A DNA stretch of 64,000 nt from Nonomuraea sp. NEAU-A123 (lineage in GTDB: Bacteria; Actinomycetota; Actinomycetes; Streptosporangiales; Streptosporangiaceae): positions 62,001-126,000 of the forward strand of contig NZ_JAHFZZ010000009.1 in NCBI RefSeq assembly GCF_018603905.1, read 5' to 3'. Below are positions 15,549 through 24,398 of this stretch, in pieces. The notes under the pieces were generated by a model, which saw only the letters and a program-made list of their open reading frames with translations, was not told where the DNA came from and ran no database searches. Position 1 is the first letter of the stretch, and every line of letters begins with the position of its first letter. The position numbers and the translations under genes are program-made.

Positions 15549-17687
15549 GTGGCAGAGAAGAACCCTGGCCATGCCATGGGAGCCGCGGGCAGGGCACCAG
15601 CGGCCGACAGGGCGGATGCGATACGCAATGTCGTGCTGGTCGGCCACTCAGGAGCGGGTAAGACAACCCTCGTCGAGCAGCTGCTGGCCGCGACCGGCAC
15701 CATCCAGCGGGCCGGCCGGGTGGAGGACGGCAATACGGTCAGCGACTTCGACGAGGTGGAGGTGCGGCAGCAGCGCTCGGTGAACCTGTCACTCGCGCCA
15801 CTGGTGCACAACAGCATCAAAATCAATCTTCTGGACACCCCCGGTTACGCCGACTTCGTGGGCGACCTGCGCGCCGGGCTGCGCGCGGCCGACGCCGCCC
15901 TGTTCGTCGTGTCGGCCTCGGAGGGCATCGACGGGCTCACCCAGATGCTGTGGGAGGAGTGCAGCCAGGTCGGCATGCCCAGAGCCGTCGTGATCACCAA
16001 GATCGACCACCAGCGGGCCGACTTCGACGAGGCCCTCGCCACCTGCCAGGACATCTTCGGCGACGGCGTGGCCCCCCTCTACCTGCCGGTGATCACCAAC
16101 GGGCACGTGAACGGCCTGATCGGGCTGCTGTCGCAGAAGTTCTACAACTACGCCACGGGCACGCGCACCGAGAAGGACCCGGGCACCGAGTACCAGTCGC
16201 AGATCGAGGAGCACCGCGGTGTCCTGATCGAGGGCATCATCCAGGAGAGCGAAGACGAGTCGCTCATGGAGCGCTACCTGGAGGGCGAGCCGATCGACAC
16301 CAAGGTCCTCATCGAGGACCTCGAGAAGGCCGTCGCGCGGGGCAGCTTCTTCCCCGTGCTCTGCAGCGGCATCGGCGTGGGCGCCCAAGAGGTGCTCGAA
16401 CTCATGACGCAGGGCTTCCCCTCCCCGCTCGAACACCCGATGCCGGAGATCACCTCCCTCGACGGCAAGCCTGTCAAGGGCATCACCTGCGACCCCGACG
16501 GCCCGCTGGTCGCCGAGATCGTCAAGACCACCAGCGACCCGTACGTGGGCCGCATCAGCCTGGTGCGCATCTTCTCCGGCTCCCTGCGCCCCGACATGAC
16601 CGTGCACGTGTCCGGGCACGGCCTGGCCGAGCGCGGGCACGAGGACCACGACGTGGACGAGCGCATCGGGACCCTCACCTGCCCGCTGGGCAAGCAGCAG
16701 CGCAGCGCCGCGAAGGGCGTGGCGGGCGACATCATCGCCGTGGCCAAGCTCTCCCGGGCCGAGACGGGCGACACACTGTCGGAGGTGGAGAAGCCCCTGC
16801 TCATGACGGCATGGGAGACGCCCGAGCCGCTGCTCCCCGTCGCCATCCAGGCCAAGTCCAAGGCCGACGAGGACAAGCTGTCGCAGGCGCTGGGCCGCCT
16901 GGTGGCCGAGGATCCGACGCTCCGGCTGGAGAACAACGCCGAGACCCGGCAGCTCGTCCTGTGGTGCATGGGCGAGGCCCACACCGACGTACTGCTCGAC
17001 CGGTTGTCCAAGCGGCACGGCGTCGAGGTCGAGCGCGTCGATCTGCGGGTGCCGCTGCGTGAGACGTTCGGCGGCAAGTGTCAGGCGATGGGCCGCAACG
17101 TCAAGCAGACGGGCGGTCACGGCCAGTTCGCGATCTGCCATCTGGAAGTGGAGCCCCTGCCCTCCGGCGGGGGTTTCGAGTTCGTGGACAAGATCGTCGG
17201 CGGTGTGGTGCCCAGGCAGTTCATCCCGTCGGTCGAGAAAGGCGTGCGGGCCCAGATGGAGCGGGGCGTCGTCGCCGGCTACCCGATGGTGGACGTGCGC
17301 GTCACGCTGTACGACGGCAAGGCGCACTCGGTCGACTCCTCCGACATGGCCTTCCAGATCGCCGGGCAGCTGGCGCTCAAAGAGGCCGCGTCGAAGGTGT
17401 CGACGCTGCTGCTGGAGCCGGTCGACGAGCTGTCGGTGCTGGTGGCCGACGACTACGTGGGCTCGGTGATGTCGGATCTGTCGTCGCGGCGCGGCCGGGT
17501 GCTCGGCACCGAGCCGGTGGGCACGGGACGCACCCTGGTCAAGGCCGAGGTGCCCGAGCTGGAGATCACCCGCTACGCGATCGACCTGCGGTCCATGTCG
17601 CACGGCACCGGCACCTTCCAGCGCGCGTTCCTGCGCTATGAGCCGCTGCCGACGCACGTGGCCGACAAGGTAGCCGCCGGGGACTGA
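15549..17687 (+). CDS. Elongation factor G-like protein EF-G2
   Basis: 712-residue translational GTPase paralogue. Domain order is that of EF-G: G domain (about 20-270), domain II, III, IV (with TGGHGQFAICHLEVEP) and V. The P-loop is GHSGAGKTTL instead of GHIDHGKTT. Switch I reads QQRSVNLSLA where true EF-G has ERGITI, so the invariant Thr is lost. G3 (DTPGYADF) and G4 (TKID) are kept. These changes match the mycobacterial FusA2 type, whose role is not translocation and remains unclear. The GTG at 15549 is supported by GGGAGG six bases upstream. Confidence 0.9.
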   Translation: MAEKNPGHAMGAAGRAPAADRADAIRNVVLVGHSGAGKTTLVEQLLAATGTIQRAGRVEDGNTVSDFDEVEVRQQRSVNLSLAPLVHNSIKINLLDTPGYADFVGDLRAGLRAADAALFVVSASEGIDGLTQMLWEECSQVGMPRAVVITKIDHQRADFDEALATCQDIFGDGVAPLYLPVITNGHVNGLIGLLSQKFYNYATGTRTEKDPGTEYQSQIEEHRGVLIEGIIQESEDESLMERYLEGEPIDTKVLIEDLEKAVARGSFFPVLCSGIGVGAQEVLELMTQGFPSPLEHPMPEITSLDGKPVKGITCDPDGPLVAEIVKTTSDPYVGRISLVRIFSGSLRPDMTVHVSGHGLAERGHEDHDVDERIGTLTCPLGKQQRSAAKGVAGDIIAVAKLSRAETGDTLSEVEKPLLMTAWETPEPLLPVAIQAKSKADEDKLSQALGRLVAEDPTLRLENNAETRQLVLWCMGEAHTDVLLDRLSKRHGVEVERVDLRVPLRETFGGKCQAMGRNVKQTGGHGQFAICHLEVEPLPSGGGFEFVDKIVGGVVPRQFIPSVEKGVRAQMERGVVAGYPMVDVRVTLYDGKAHSVDSSDMAFQIAGQLALKEAASKVSTLLLEPVDELSVLVADDYVGSVMSDLSSRRGRVLGTEPVGTGRTLVKAEVPELEITRYAIDLRSMSHGTGTFQRAFLRYEPLPTHVADKVAAGD

Positions 17688-17697
17688 CGACCGGTCC

Positions 17698-17728
17698 GGG
17701 CCGGGAGGAGCGCCGTCCCTCCCGGCCC
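17698..17728 (+). terminator. Terminator hairpin after the EF-G2 gene
   Basis: A perfect 11-bp stem GGGCCGGGAGG / CCTCCCGGCCC (17698-17708 and 17718-17728) with a nine-base loop lies 11 bases past the stop. A T-rich stretch (17763-17776) follows further on. It has the GC-rich stem and weak U-tract usual for actinobacterial terminators. Confidence 0.75.
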
Positions 17729-17815
17729 AGCCGTCACTTTCAGCACACGAACATCACGAATCGATTTCTTTTTTTCGACCTAAGCACGTCAGAGGCAATG
17801 CAAGACTGAAGCATC

Positions 17816-19396
17816 ATGCGAACCGGACGCCCTCTCATCGCCGCTGCCGCCCTCGCCACCGTCACAGCCGGCGCCGCCTACCTCTTCGGCCCGGGAGCCA
17901 AGGAGACGCCCGCGGCGACCGCCTCGACCGGCGTGTCCGGCACGAAGACGGCGAGCTCCGCGCAGGCGAAGACCGTCTGCACCGCCGACGCCCGCTACCC
18001 CAAGCGCCAGCTGCGCGGCGTCTGGATCGCCACGGTCAAGAACATCGACTGGCCCTCGCGCACCGGCCTTCCGGTGGCCAAGCAGCAGGCCGAGTACGTC
18101 AAGCTGCTCGACGCGGCCGTCAAGCGCCGCTTCAACGCGGTCTTCGTGCAGGTACGGCCGGCCTCCGACGCGCTCTACAGGTCCTCGATCGAGCCGTGGA
18201 CGCAGTATCTGACCGGTACGCCCGGCAAGGACCCGGGCTGGGACCCGCTGCCGTTCCTCATCGACGAGGCCCACAAGCGCGGCCTGGAGTTTCACGCCTG
18301 GTTCAACCCCTACCGCGCCGCCTATGACGCCGACACGGCCAAGCTGCCCGCCGGCCACCCGGCCCGCCAGCACCCTGGCTGGACCGTCAAGTACGACGGC
18401 CGCCTCTACTACAACCCCGGTCTGCCGCAGGTCCGCGAGCACGTCACCAAGGTCGTCACCGATGTGGTGCGGCGTTACGACATCGACGGGGTGCACTTCG
18501 ACGACTACTTCTACCCGTATCCGGGCGAGGGCGGCGCGTTCAACGACGCGGCCGCCTTTACAAAGTATGGTGACGGCGAGAAGCTGGCCGACTGGCGGCG
18601 CGAGAACGTCGACAAACTGATCGCCCAGGTCGACGTGGCCGTCCACGCGGTTAAAAAACACGTCAAATTCGGGGTGAGCCCGTTCGGCATCTGGCGCAAC
18701 AAGTCGGACGATCCGACGGGCTCCAGCACCTCGGGCATGTCGGCCTATGACGCGATTTATGCGGATGCGCGGCACTGGATCAAGTCGGGCACGGTCGACT
18801 ACATCATGCCGCAGCTCTACTGGTCGCGCGGCTTCCGGCTGGCCGACTACCGGGCCCTGGTGCCCTGGTGGAACAACGAGGTCAAGGGCACCGGCGTCGA
18901 CCTCTACATCGGCCAGGCCCTCTACCGGGTGGGCACCACGGACGACAAGGCCTGGACCAAGCCCGGCGAGCTAGCCGCCCATCTGACGTTCAACCGCGAA
19001 TACGAGCGGGTCGACGGCGACGTCTTCTTCAGCGCCGCTCAGTTGCTCAGCAACCCGCTGAGCGCGATCGACCGCCTGGCCAAGGACCACTACAGCCGCC
19101 CGGCGCTGCTGCCGCTCATCAAGGACCGCGGCGGCGTCGCCCCGGCCAAACCCGCCGGGGCCAAGGCGGCCGGCACCGTCATCTCGTGGAACGCCAGCCA
19201 GGGCGCCCGCTCGTACGCGGTCTACCAGGTCCCGAAGTCGGGCCAGGACTGCCGGACCACCGACGCCCGCAATCTCGTGGCCGTCGTCGCATCACCCACT
19301 TTCACCACGAAGACCCCGGGCACCTATCTGGTGACCTCCCTCGACCGTCTCCAGAACGAGAGCGAGCCCGCCAAGGTGACGGTCGCCCCGGCCTGA
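17816..19396 (+). CDS. Secreted family 10-like glycosyl hydrolase (GHL10/DUF187, DigH-like)
   Basis: 526 residues with an N-terminal signal anchor (AAAALATVTAGAAYLFG). A (beta/alpha)8 barrel of the GHL10 family spans about 62-400: RQLRGVWIATVKNIDWPS, FVQVRPASDALYRS, GLEFHAWFNPYR, and the active-site strand IDGVHFDDYFYPYP. A C-terminal fibronectin-like module follows (about 450-526). E. coli DigH of this family cleaves glycan strands stripped of peptides at the division site, so cell-wall remodelling is the likely role. The substrate here is inferred. Confidence 0.87.
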   Translation: MRTGRPLIAAAALATVTAGAAYLFGPGAKETPAATASTGVSGTKTASSAQAKTVCTADARYPKRQLRGVWIATVKNIDWPSRTGLPVAKQQAEYVKLLDAAVKRRFNAVFVQVRPASDALYRSSIEPWTQYLTGTPGKDPGWDPLPFLIDEAHKRGLEFHAWFNPYRAAYDADTAKLPAGHPARQHPGWTVKYDGRLYYNPGLPQVREHVTKVVTDVVRRYDIDGVHFDDYFYPYPGEGGAFNDAAAFTKYGDGEKLADWRRENVDKLIAQVDVAVHAVKKHVKFGVSPFGIWRNKSDDPTGSSTSGMSAYDAIYADARHWIKSGTVDYIMPQLYWSRGFRLADYRALVPWWNNEVKGTGVDLYIGQALYRVGTTDDKAWTKPGELAAHLTFNREYERVDGDVFFSAAQLLSNPLSAIDRLAKDHYSRPALLPLIKDRGGVAPAKPAGAKAAGTVISWNASQGARSYAVYQVPKSGQDCRTTDARNLVAVVASPTFTTKTPGTYLVTSLDRLQNESEPAKVTVAPA

Positions 19397-19482
19397 GAGG
19401 CTGGTGCCGAACGGTCTCGCCACCCACGGCGAGGTGAGACGATGCTGCGGACGGTAGCCGTAGATCGTAGGGGGACATTCCC

Positions 19483-21537
19483 GTGAGGCGCGTGCTGGTC
19501 GTGTTGGCGGTTCTCCTGCTGGCCGGGGGGTTCGCCCAGGCGGGGCAGGCCGAGGTCGGTGGCGGGCGGGTGGCGCTCATCGGCGTGCCGGGGCTCCACT
19601 GGAACGACATCACTCCGAACGACACGCCAAACCTGTGGCGGCTCGCCGGCGCCAGCGCGATCGGATCGCTGTCCGTACGCACGGTCGGCGGCCTGACCTG
19701 CCCCTACGACGGGTGGCTCACCGTGTCGGCGGGCACCAGGTCGGCGGCCGGCTACAGCTGCGGCGCGCCCCCGACGCCGGAGGCGCGCGGCGACGGCGCC
19801 GTCATCCCCGACTACCGCTACCTCATCGACGTGGCCGGCCAGCGCAACGCGGGCACGCTCGGCGAGGCCCTGAAGGCCGCCGGCCAGTGCTCGGTCGCGG
19901 TCGGCCCCGGCGCCGCGCTGGCGCTGGCCGACCGCAACGGCGCCGTGTCCAGCTATCACGCCTCCCCCGATCAGGTCCCGGCCGCCGACCTGGCGCGGTG
20001 CCGGATGGTGGCGGTGGAGGTCGACGACCTGATCCGCCCCTACCTGACCACCGGCACGCTGCCGCGCGTACCCGACCAGCTCGGCGCGCGCGAGCGCCGC
20101 GACGCGCTGCGGCAGGCCGACGCGAAGACGGGCGCGCTGCTGTCGGCCCTGCCCGCCGACGCCACCGTCATCCTGGCCGGCCTGTCGGACCACGGCTCCG
20201 TGCCGCACCTGCGGGTCGCGATGCTGCGCCGGCCGGGCGCCCAGGGCCACCTGCTGGGGGCCGCCTCCACGCACCGCGACGACATCTCGATCCTGCCCGA
20301 CCTGACCGCCACCGCGCTGACCACGGCGGGCGTTGCGGTGCCCGACACGGTCGTGGGCGTGCCGCTCCAGGTGGGCCCGCAGGGCGCGACGATCGACCGG
20401 CTGCGCCGCGCCGACGCCACCGCCCAGACGATCCGCTCGGTCAAGGGCATCTATTTCACCGTCATCGCCGTGCTGCAGGTCCTGTTCTACCTGATCGCGT
20501 TCCTGCTGCTGCGCCGCCGCAAGGGCCTGCCGGGGGTACGCCTGGCGGCGGTCGCCCTGGCGTCGCTGCCCGTCTCCAGCTACCTGGTCAACCTGCTGCC
20601 GTGGTCCACCCTGCCCGGCCTGATCGGCGGCGTACTCGGCTGGGTCGCGGCCATCACCGTCCTGTCCTTCGCGGGGCCGTGGCGGCGCGCACCGCTCGGC
20701 CCGCTCGCGGTCGTGGCGGGCATCACCGCGCTCACGCTCGCCGGCGACCTGCTGACCGGCACGACCCTGCAGCTCAACAGCATCATGGGTTACAGCGCCG
20801 AGGTGGGCGCCCGCTACTACGGCCTGGGCAACATCCCGTTCGCGCTGCTGGCCACCGGCACGCTGCTGGCCACCACGACCATCGCCCACCGCTTCCCGGG
20901 CAAGGTGGGGGTGGCGGCGGTGGCGGTGCTGGGGGCGTTCGCGATGGTGCTCGGCGGCTCGGGCATGGGCAGCGACTTCGGCGGCGTCATCGCGTTCGTG
21001 CCGGGCATCGCGGTGACCGCGCTGATCCTGGCGGGCAAGCGGGTGTCGATCGTCAAGCTGGGGGCGTTCTGCGTGGCGGGGGCGGTGATCGTGATGACGT
21101 TCGCGGTGGTCAACTACCTGCAGCCGCCCGACAAGCAGACCCACCTGGGCCGGTTCGTCGGTCAGGTGCTCACCGGCGAGGCGTTCGACGTCATCCTGCG
21201 CAAGCTCAACGCCATGCTCCACACGCTGCTCAGCCCCAACCTGATGCCGATCGTGATCGCCGCCGTCGCGTTCCTCGTCTACGCGATCCTGCGCCCCGAA
21301 CAGGCCTCCGCCGGAGTGGTGCCCGCCGCCTTCACCTACTCCCCCGCGCTGCGCGCCGGCCTGATCGGCACGCTCGTCAGCGGCGTCATCGGCATGCTGG
21401 TCAACGACTCGGGCGCGGCCGTGCTCTCGATGGCCCTGGCCCTGGCGATCCCGCTGCTGCTGTCGGCGGGCATCGGCGCGCTGCCGAGGCCGTCAGTCCC
21501 AAGCGTCGGCGAGCAGCTCGCGGGTGTCACGAAGTAG
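19483..21537 (+). CDS. Membrane protein with alkaline-phosphatase-fold ectodomain
   Basis: 684 residues. After a signal peptide (VLVVLAVLLLAGGFAQA), residues about 27-310 resemble the alkaline phosphatase/sulfatase superfamily, with TPNLWRLAGASAIGSLS and GLSDHGSVPHLRVAM. The metal-binding Asp usual at the start of the fold (here GVPGLHW) is missing. From about 325 to 670 there are about ten transmembrane segments with YYGLGNIPFALLA and GSGMGSDFGGVIAFVPG. The GTG start has AGGGGG nine bases upstream. Its 3' end overlaps the convergent HIT gene by 45 bases. No function is known to me for this actinobacterial family. Confidence 0.8.
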   Translation: MRRVLVVLAVLLLAGGFAQAGQAEVGGGRVALIGVPGLHWNDITPNDTPNLWRLAGASAIGSLSVRTVGGLTCPYDGWLTVSAGTRSAAGYSCGAPPTPEARGDGAVIPDYRYLIDVAGQRNAGTLGEALKAAGQCSVAVGPGAALALADRNGAVSSYHASPDQVPAADLARCRMVAVEVDDLIRPYLTTGTLPRVPDQLGARERRDALRQADAKTGALLSALPADATVILAGLSDHGSVPHLRVAMLRRPGAQGHLLGAASTHRDDISILPDLTATALTTAGVAVPDTVVGVPLQVGPQGATIDRLRRADATAQTIRSVKGIYFTVIAVLQVLFYLIAFLLLRRRKGLPGVRLAAVALASLPVSSYLVNLLPWSTLPGLIGGVLGWVAAITVLSFAGPWRRAPLGPLAVVAGITALTLAGDLLTGTTLQLNSIMGYSAEVGARYYGLGNIPFALLATGTLLATTTIAHRFPGKVGVAAVAVLGAFAMVLGGSGMGSDFGGVIAFVPGIAVTALILAGKRVSIVKLGAFCVAGAVIVMTFAVVNYLQPPDKQTHLGRFVGQVLTGEAFDVILRKLNAMLHTLLSPNLMPIVIAAVAFLVYAILRPEQASAGVVPAAFTYSPALRAGLIGTLVSGVIGMLVNDSGAAVLSMALALAIPLLLSAGIGALPRPSVPSVGEQLAGVTK

Positions 21538-22035
21538 CTGCGGCAACACCTTGGTCTGCGCGACGACCGGCATGAAGTTGGTATCGCCGCCCCACCTCGG
21601 CACCACGTGCTGATGCAGGTGCGCGGCGATGCCCGCGCCCGCGACCTGGCCGAGGTTCATGCCGACGTTGAACCCCTGGGCGCCGCTCGCCTTGCGCAGC
21701 GCGCGCACCGCCCGCTGCGTGAACTCCGCCAGCTCCAGCAGCTCCGCGCCGTCGAGACAGTCATAGTCCGGTACGTGCCGATAAGGCACGATCATGAGGT
21801 GGCCGGAGTTGTAGGGGTAGAGGTTGAGCACCGCGTACACGACCTCGCCCCTGGCCACGACCAGCCCATCCTCGTCGCTCATCTTGGGAATGGCGTCAAA
21901 CGGACACCCGTCGTCGGCGCCCGTCCCGGTCGGCTTGCCCTCACCCTTGATGTAGGCCATGCGATGCGGAGTCCACAGACGCTGGAAGTTATCGGGTGCC
22001 CCGGCCCCTGCCTGATCGTGCATATCTAGCAGCAT
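21493..22035 (-). CDS. HIT-family protein (AP4A phosphorylase-like)
   Basis: 180-residue histidine-triad nucleotide-binding protein. It has LQRL-type WTPHRMAYI near the start, VVYAVLNLYPYNSGHLMIVP in the core, and the triad HLHQHVVPRWGGD. It matches the layout of M. tuberculosis Rv2613c, described as a diadenosine tetraphosphate phosphorylase, and has the same place between pgsA and thrS. The start is ATG 22035 or ATG 22023. The frame stays open upstream for another 290 codons, but only because it runs antisense through the repeats of the neighbouring Gls24 gene. Confidence 0.9.
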   Translation of the reverse strand: MLLDMHDQAGAGAPDNFQRLWTPHRMAYIKGEGKPTGTGADDGCPFDAIPKMSDEDGLVVARGEVVYAVLNLYPYNSGHLMIVPYRHVPDYDCLDGAELLELAEFTQRAVRALRKASGAQGFNVGMNLGQVAGAGIAAHLHQHVVPRWGGDTNFMPVVAQTKVLPQLLRDTRELLADAWD

Positions 22036-22108
22036 AGGGCCCCAGGTCCGGGGACAAACGGCACATGCTTCCGGCAGAATCCTGAGCACCGCCCAGAGGA
22101 GGGCCGCG

Positions 22109-23395
22109 ATGACCGACCCGTTAGCCGACGACGCCACCACACCGGGCACCACAGAATCCAGCACCACGGGATACAGCACCGCAGAAACCAACTCCACGGG
22201 ATACAGCACCGCAGGATCCGGCACCACGAGATACGGCGACACCGGGACCGGTGCTGCCGGGACGGGTGCCACGGGATACAGCGACACCGAAGCCGACACC
22301 CCAGGACGAGGCACCGACACGTACGGCGTCGACCCGGTCCGCGCCATCGGCTCTGGCGGCTCTGGTCGCTCTGGCCGCGGGGTTCGCGGTGTCAGCGCCG
22401 ACTCCAGCGGCGCCAGCGTCCGCGACATCGGCGCCGGAGTCCGCGATATCGGCGCCAGCACCGTAGAGCCCAACCCCAACGGACCTGGCCTATCTGCAAC
22501 TGGCACCGCTGGAACTGGCCTCTCTGGAATCAGCACCACCGAATCTGGTCTCGCCGGCCATGGGACTGCTGGATCTGACTCCGCCGGATCTGAGGCCGCC
22601 AGATCCGGCCCCGCCTTCGGCCCTGACCTCACCGGCCCTGCGCCCACCGGACTTGGCCTCTCCGATCCTGGGCCCAATGCGTCTGGTGCCGTTGGCTCTG
22701 GAGCCGCAAGCTCTGGGCCCACTGGATCCGGGCTCACTGGATCCGGCCTCTCTGACCCTGGGCCCAATGCATCTGGTGCCGTTGGCTCTGGGCCCACTGG
22801 GCTTGGGCCCGCCGGCTCTGGGCCCGCTGGACTCGGGCCCACTGGGCCTGGCGCCGCCGCTGGGCCTGGCACCGCTGCGTCCACAGCCGTCGGATCCGGC
22901 GCCTCGCCGTACACCGGCGCCGCCCCCTACTCCGGTGCCGCTCCGTACGGAGACGCGGCCGCGCCGACGTTCGCCGGCGAGCAGCCGTCTGCCACCGCAG
23001 CCGTGGTGAAGGGCCGGATCAAGGTCGCGGACGAGGTGGTGGAGAAGGTGACCTTCCTCGCGGTGATGGAGGTGCCGGGCGTGGCGGACCTGGGCGGCGA
23101 CCTCGCCCGAGCCTTCGAGTCGGTCCGCGACCGCATCGGCATCGGCTCCCGGCGCGGCACCCAGGGCATCAACGCCCAGATCCAGGACCGCCAGGTGGCG
23201 GTGAGCCTGACGATCGTGGTCGAGTACGGCCACGTGGTGATGGAGGTCGCCACCGCCGTCAAGACCAACGTGGCCCGCAGCGTCAGCCGCATGCTCGGCC
23301 TACGGGTAACCGAGGTGAACGTCACGGTCGACGACGTCCGCCTCCCGGGCGAGCCCAAACCCACCACAGACCCCCCGGACCCAGACCCCTTCTGA
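22109..23395 (+). CDS. Asp23/Gls24 (DUF322) protein with long low-complexity N-terminus
   Basis: 428 residues. The C-terminal domain (about 298-405) is Asp23/Gls24-like: VVKGRIKVADEVVEKV, EVPGVADLGGDLARAF, VAVSLTIVVEYGHVVMEVA and GLRVTEVNVTVDDVRLP. The first 290 residues are Gly/Ser/Thr/Pro/Ala low complexity with repeats such as TGYSTA and GLSDPGPNASGAVGSG; the latter occurs twice from a 47-base DNA repeat at 22655-22701 and 22745-22791. GAGGAGG seven bases before the ATG supports the start. Gls24 proteins are envelope-stress or membrane-associated scaffold proteins. Divergent from the HIT gene. Confidence 0.85.
   Translation: MTDPLADDATTPGTTESSTTGYSTAETNSTGYSTAGSGTTRYGDTGTGAAGTGATGYSDTEADTPGRGTDTYGVDPVRAIGSGGSGRSGRGVRGVSADSSGASVRDIGAGVRDIGASTVEPNPNGPGLSATGTAGTGLSGISTTESGLAGHGTAGSDSAGSEAARSGPAFGPDLTGPAPTGLGLSDPGPNASGAVGSGAASSGPTGSGLTGSGLSDPGPNASGAVGSGPTGLGPAGSGPAGLGPTGPGAAAGPGTAASTAVGSGASPYTGAAPYSGAAPYGDAAAPTFAGEQPSATAAVVKGRIKVADEVVEKVTFLAVMEVPGVADLGGDLARAFESVRDRIGIGSRRGTQGINAQIQDRQVAVSLTIVVEYGHVVMEVATAVKTNVARSVSRMLGLRVTEVNVTVDDVRLPGEPKPTTDPPDPDPF
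22655..22791 (+). repeat. 90-base-spaced repeat inside the Gls24 gene
   Basis: The 47-base segment 22655-22701 recurs at 22745-22791 with three substitutions. The 90-base offset is 30 codons, so the reading frame is kept. Shorter words (GGCCCACTGG, GGCTCTGGGCCC) recur around it. This is an intragenic repeat expansion rather than a mobile element. Confidence 0.85.
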
Positions 23396-23546
23396 ACAGA
23401 GAGGGAACCCACGCAAGCCCCCGAGCCCCGGACGCGACACCAGAGCACCGACCCGAAGCCGGGGGCCCGAGCACCGGCCGGGCCGGGGCGGCGGGCCAGC
23501 GGGCCAACCACCCCGGCCTCATGACACCGGCGGAGCGCTCGGCGTG

Positions 23547-24398
23547 TCAGGGCAGGGTGTCGGCTAGGCGGTGGATCTGGTCCGGGTCGGAGGCCCAGCA
23601 GTAGAGCATCACCTCGTCGGCGCCGATGCCGGTGAACGCCGTGACGGCGTCCCGGATCCGGGTGGGTGTGGTGAGCAGGCCGTTCAGCATGTGCTCGGCG
23701 CGGCCGGTGAACGCGTAATAGCCGCCCATCTCCTTCCGGGCCTCCGCCAGCACCGCCTCCGGGCCGAGGGCGACGTTGACCTGGGCGACCAGCCGGGGAC
23801 GACCCTCGCGGCCGGCGAGCGCCCAGCGCTGTTCCACGTCGCGGAAGGCCGTGTCCATCCACTCGGGCCCCAGGCCCGCGCCGAGGAAGCCGTCTCCCCA
23901 CCTGGCGACACGGTCGAACACGGCCGGGACGAAGCCGCCGAACAGCACCTCGGGGCCGCCTGGACGGGCGGGCGCGGGGCCGATCGGGCCGGCGCCGTCA
24001 CCGTACGGCTCGCCGGACCAAGCGCGTCGCAGGAGGGCTAGCTGCTCATCCAGGCGGCGCCCCCGCCGGTGGACGTCGGCGCCGGCCGCCAGGTAGTCGT
24101 CCTCGCGCCCGGCCGTGCCGATGCCGAGCGTGAACCGGCCGCCGGACAGGCGGTCGAGCGTGGCGGCCTGCTTGGCCAGGACGGCGGTGTTGTGGAGGGG
24201 CGCGATCAGTACCTCGGTCTGGACGCGGACGCGCGAGGTGGCGCCGGCCAGGACGGCGAGGGTGACCAACGGCTCGGGGTTGTCGTAGACGAGCCGGTCG
24301 AGCAGGCCGAGCGAGCTGAAGGGGCCGGCGTCGGCGCGGCGGGCCCAGGTCAGCAGCTTGGCGGGGTCGTTGATGGGAAGGCCGAGACCTACGTTCAT
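23547..24398 (-). CDS. LLM-class (F420-dependent type) oxidoreductase
   Basis: 283-residue luciferase-like (beta/alpha)8 flavin-dependent protein. It starts MNVGLGLPINDPAKLLTWAR and has TLDRLSGGRFTLGIGTAGRE and PEVLFGGFVPAVFDRVARWG, which mark the F420-dependent LLM branch common in actinobacteria. The ATG at 24398 has AAGGAG 11 bases upstream. It is monocistronic and convergent with the Gls24 gene across 151 bases. The substrate is unknown; the fold oxidises or reduces small organic molecules with F420 or FMN. Confidence 0.88.
   Translation of the reverse strand: MNVGLGLPINDPAKLLTWARRADAGPFSSLGLLDRLVYDNPEPLVTLAVLAGATSRVRVQTEVLIAPLHNTAVLAKQAATLDRLSGGRFTLGIGTAGREDDYLAAGADVHRRGRRLDEQLALLRRAWSGEPYGDGAGPIGPAPARPGGPEVLFGGFVPAVFDRVARWGDGFLGAGLGPEWMDTAFRDVEQRWALAGREGRPRLVAQVNVALGPEAVLAEARKEMGGYYAFTGRAEHMLNGLLTTPTRIRDAVTAFTGIGADEVMLYCWASDPDQIHRLADTLP

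Noticed and set aside
21493..22914. 473-codon minus-strand frame joining a Pro/Val-rich stretch to the HIT domain
   Set aside because: The extra part is the exact antisense of the Gls24 repeats, has no ribosome site, and the HIT family length fits a start at 22035 or 22023.
22140..22990. Possible CRISPR or mobile repeat array
   Set aside because: Repeats are degenerate, adjacent, in frame and codon-length multiples without spacers of uniform size, so they are coding repeats.
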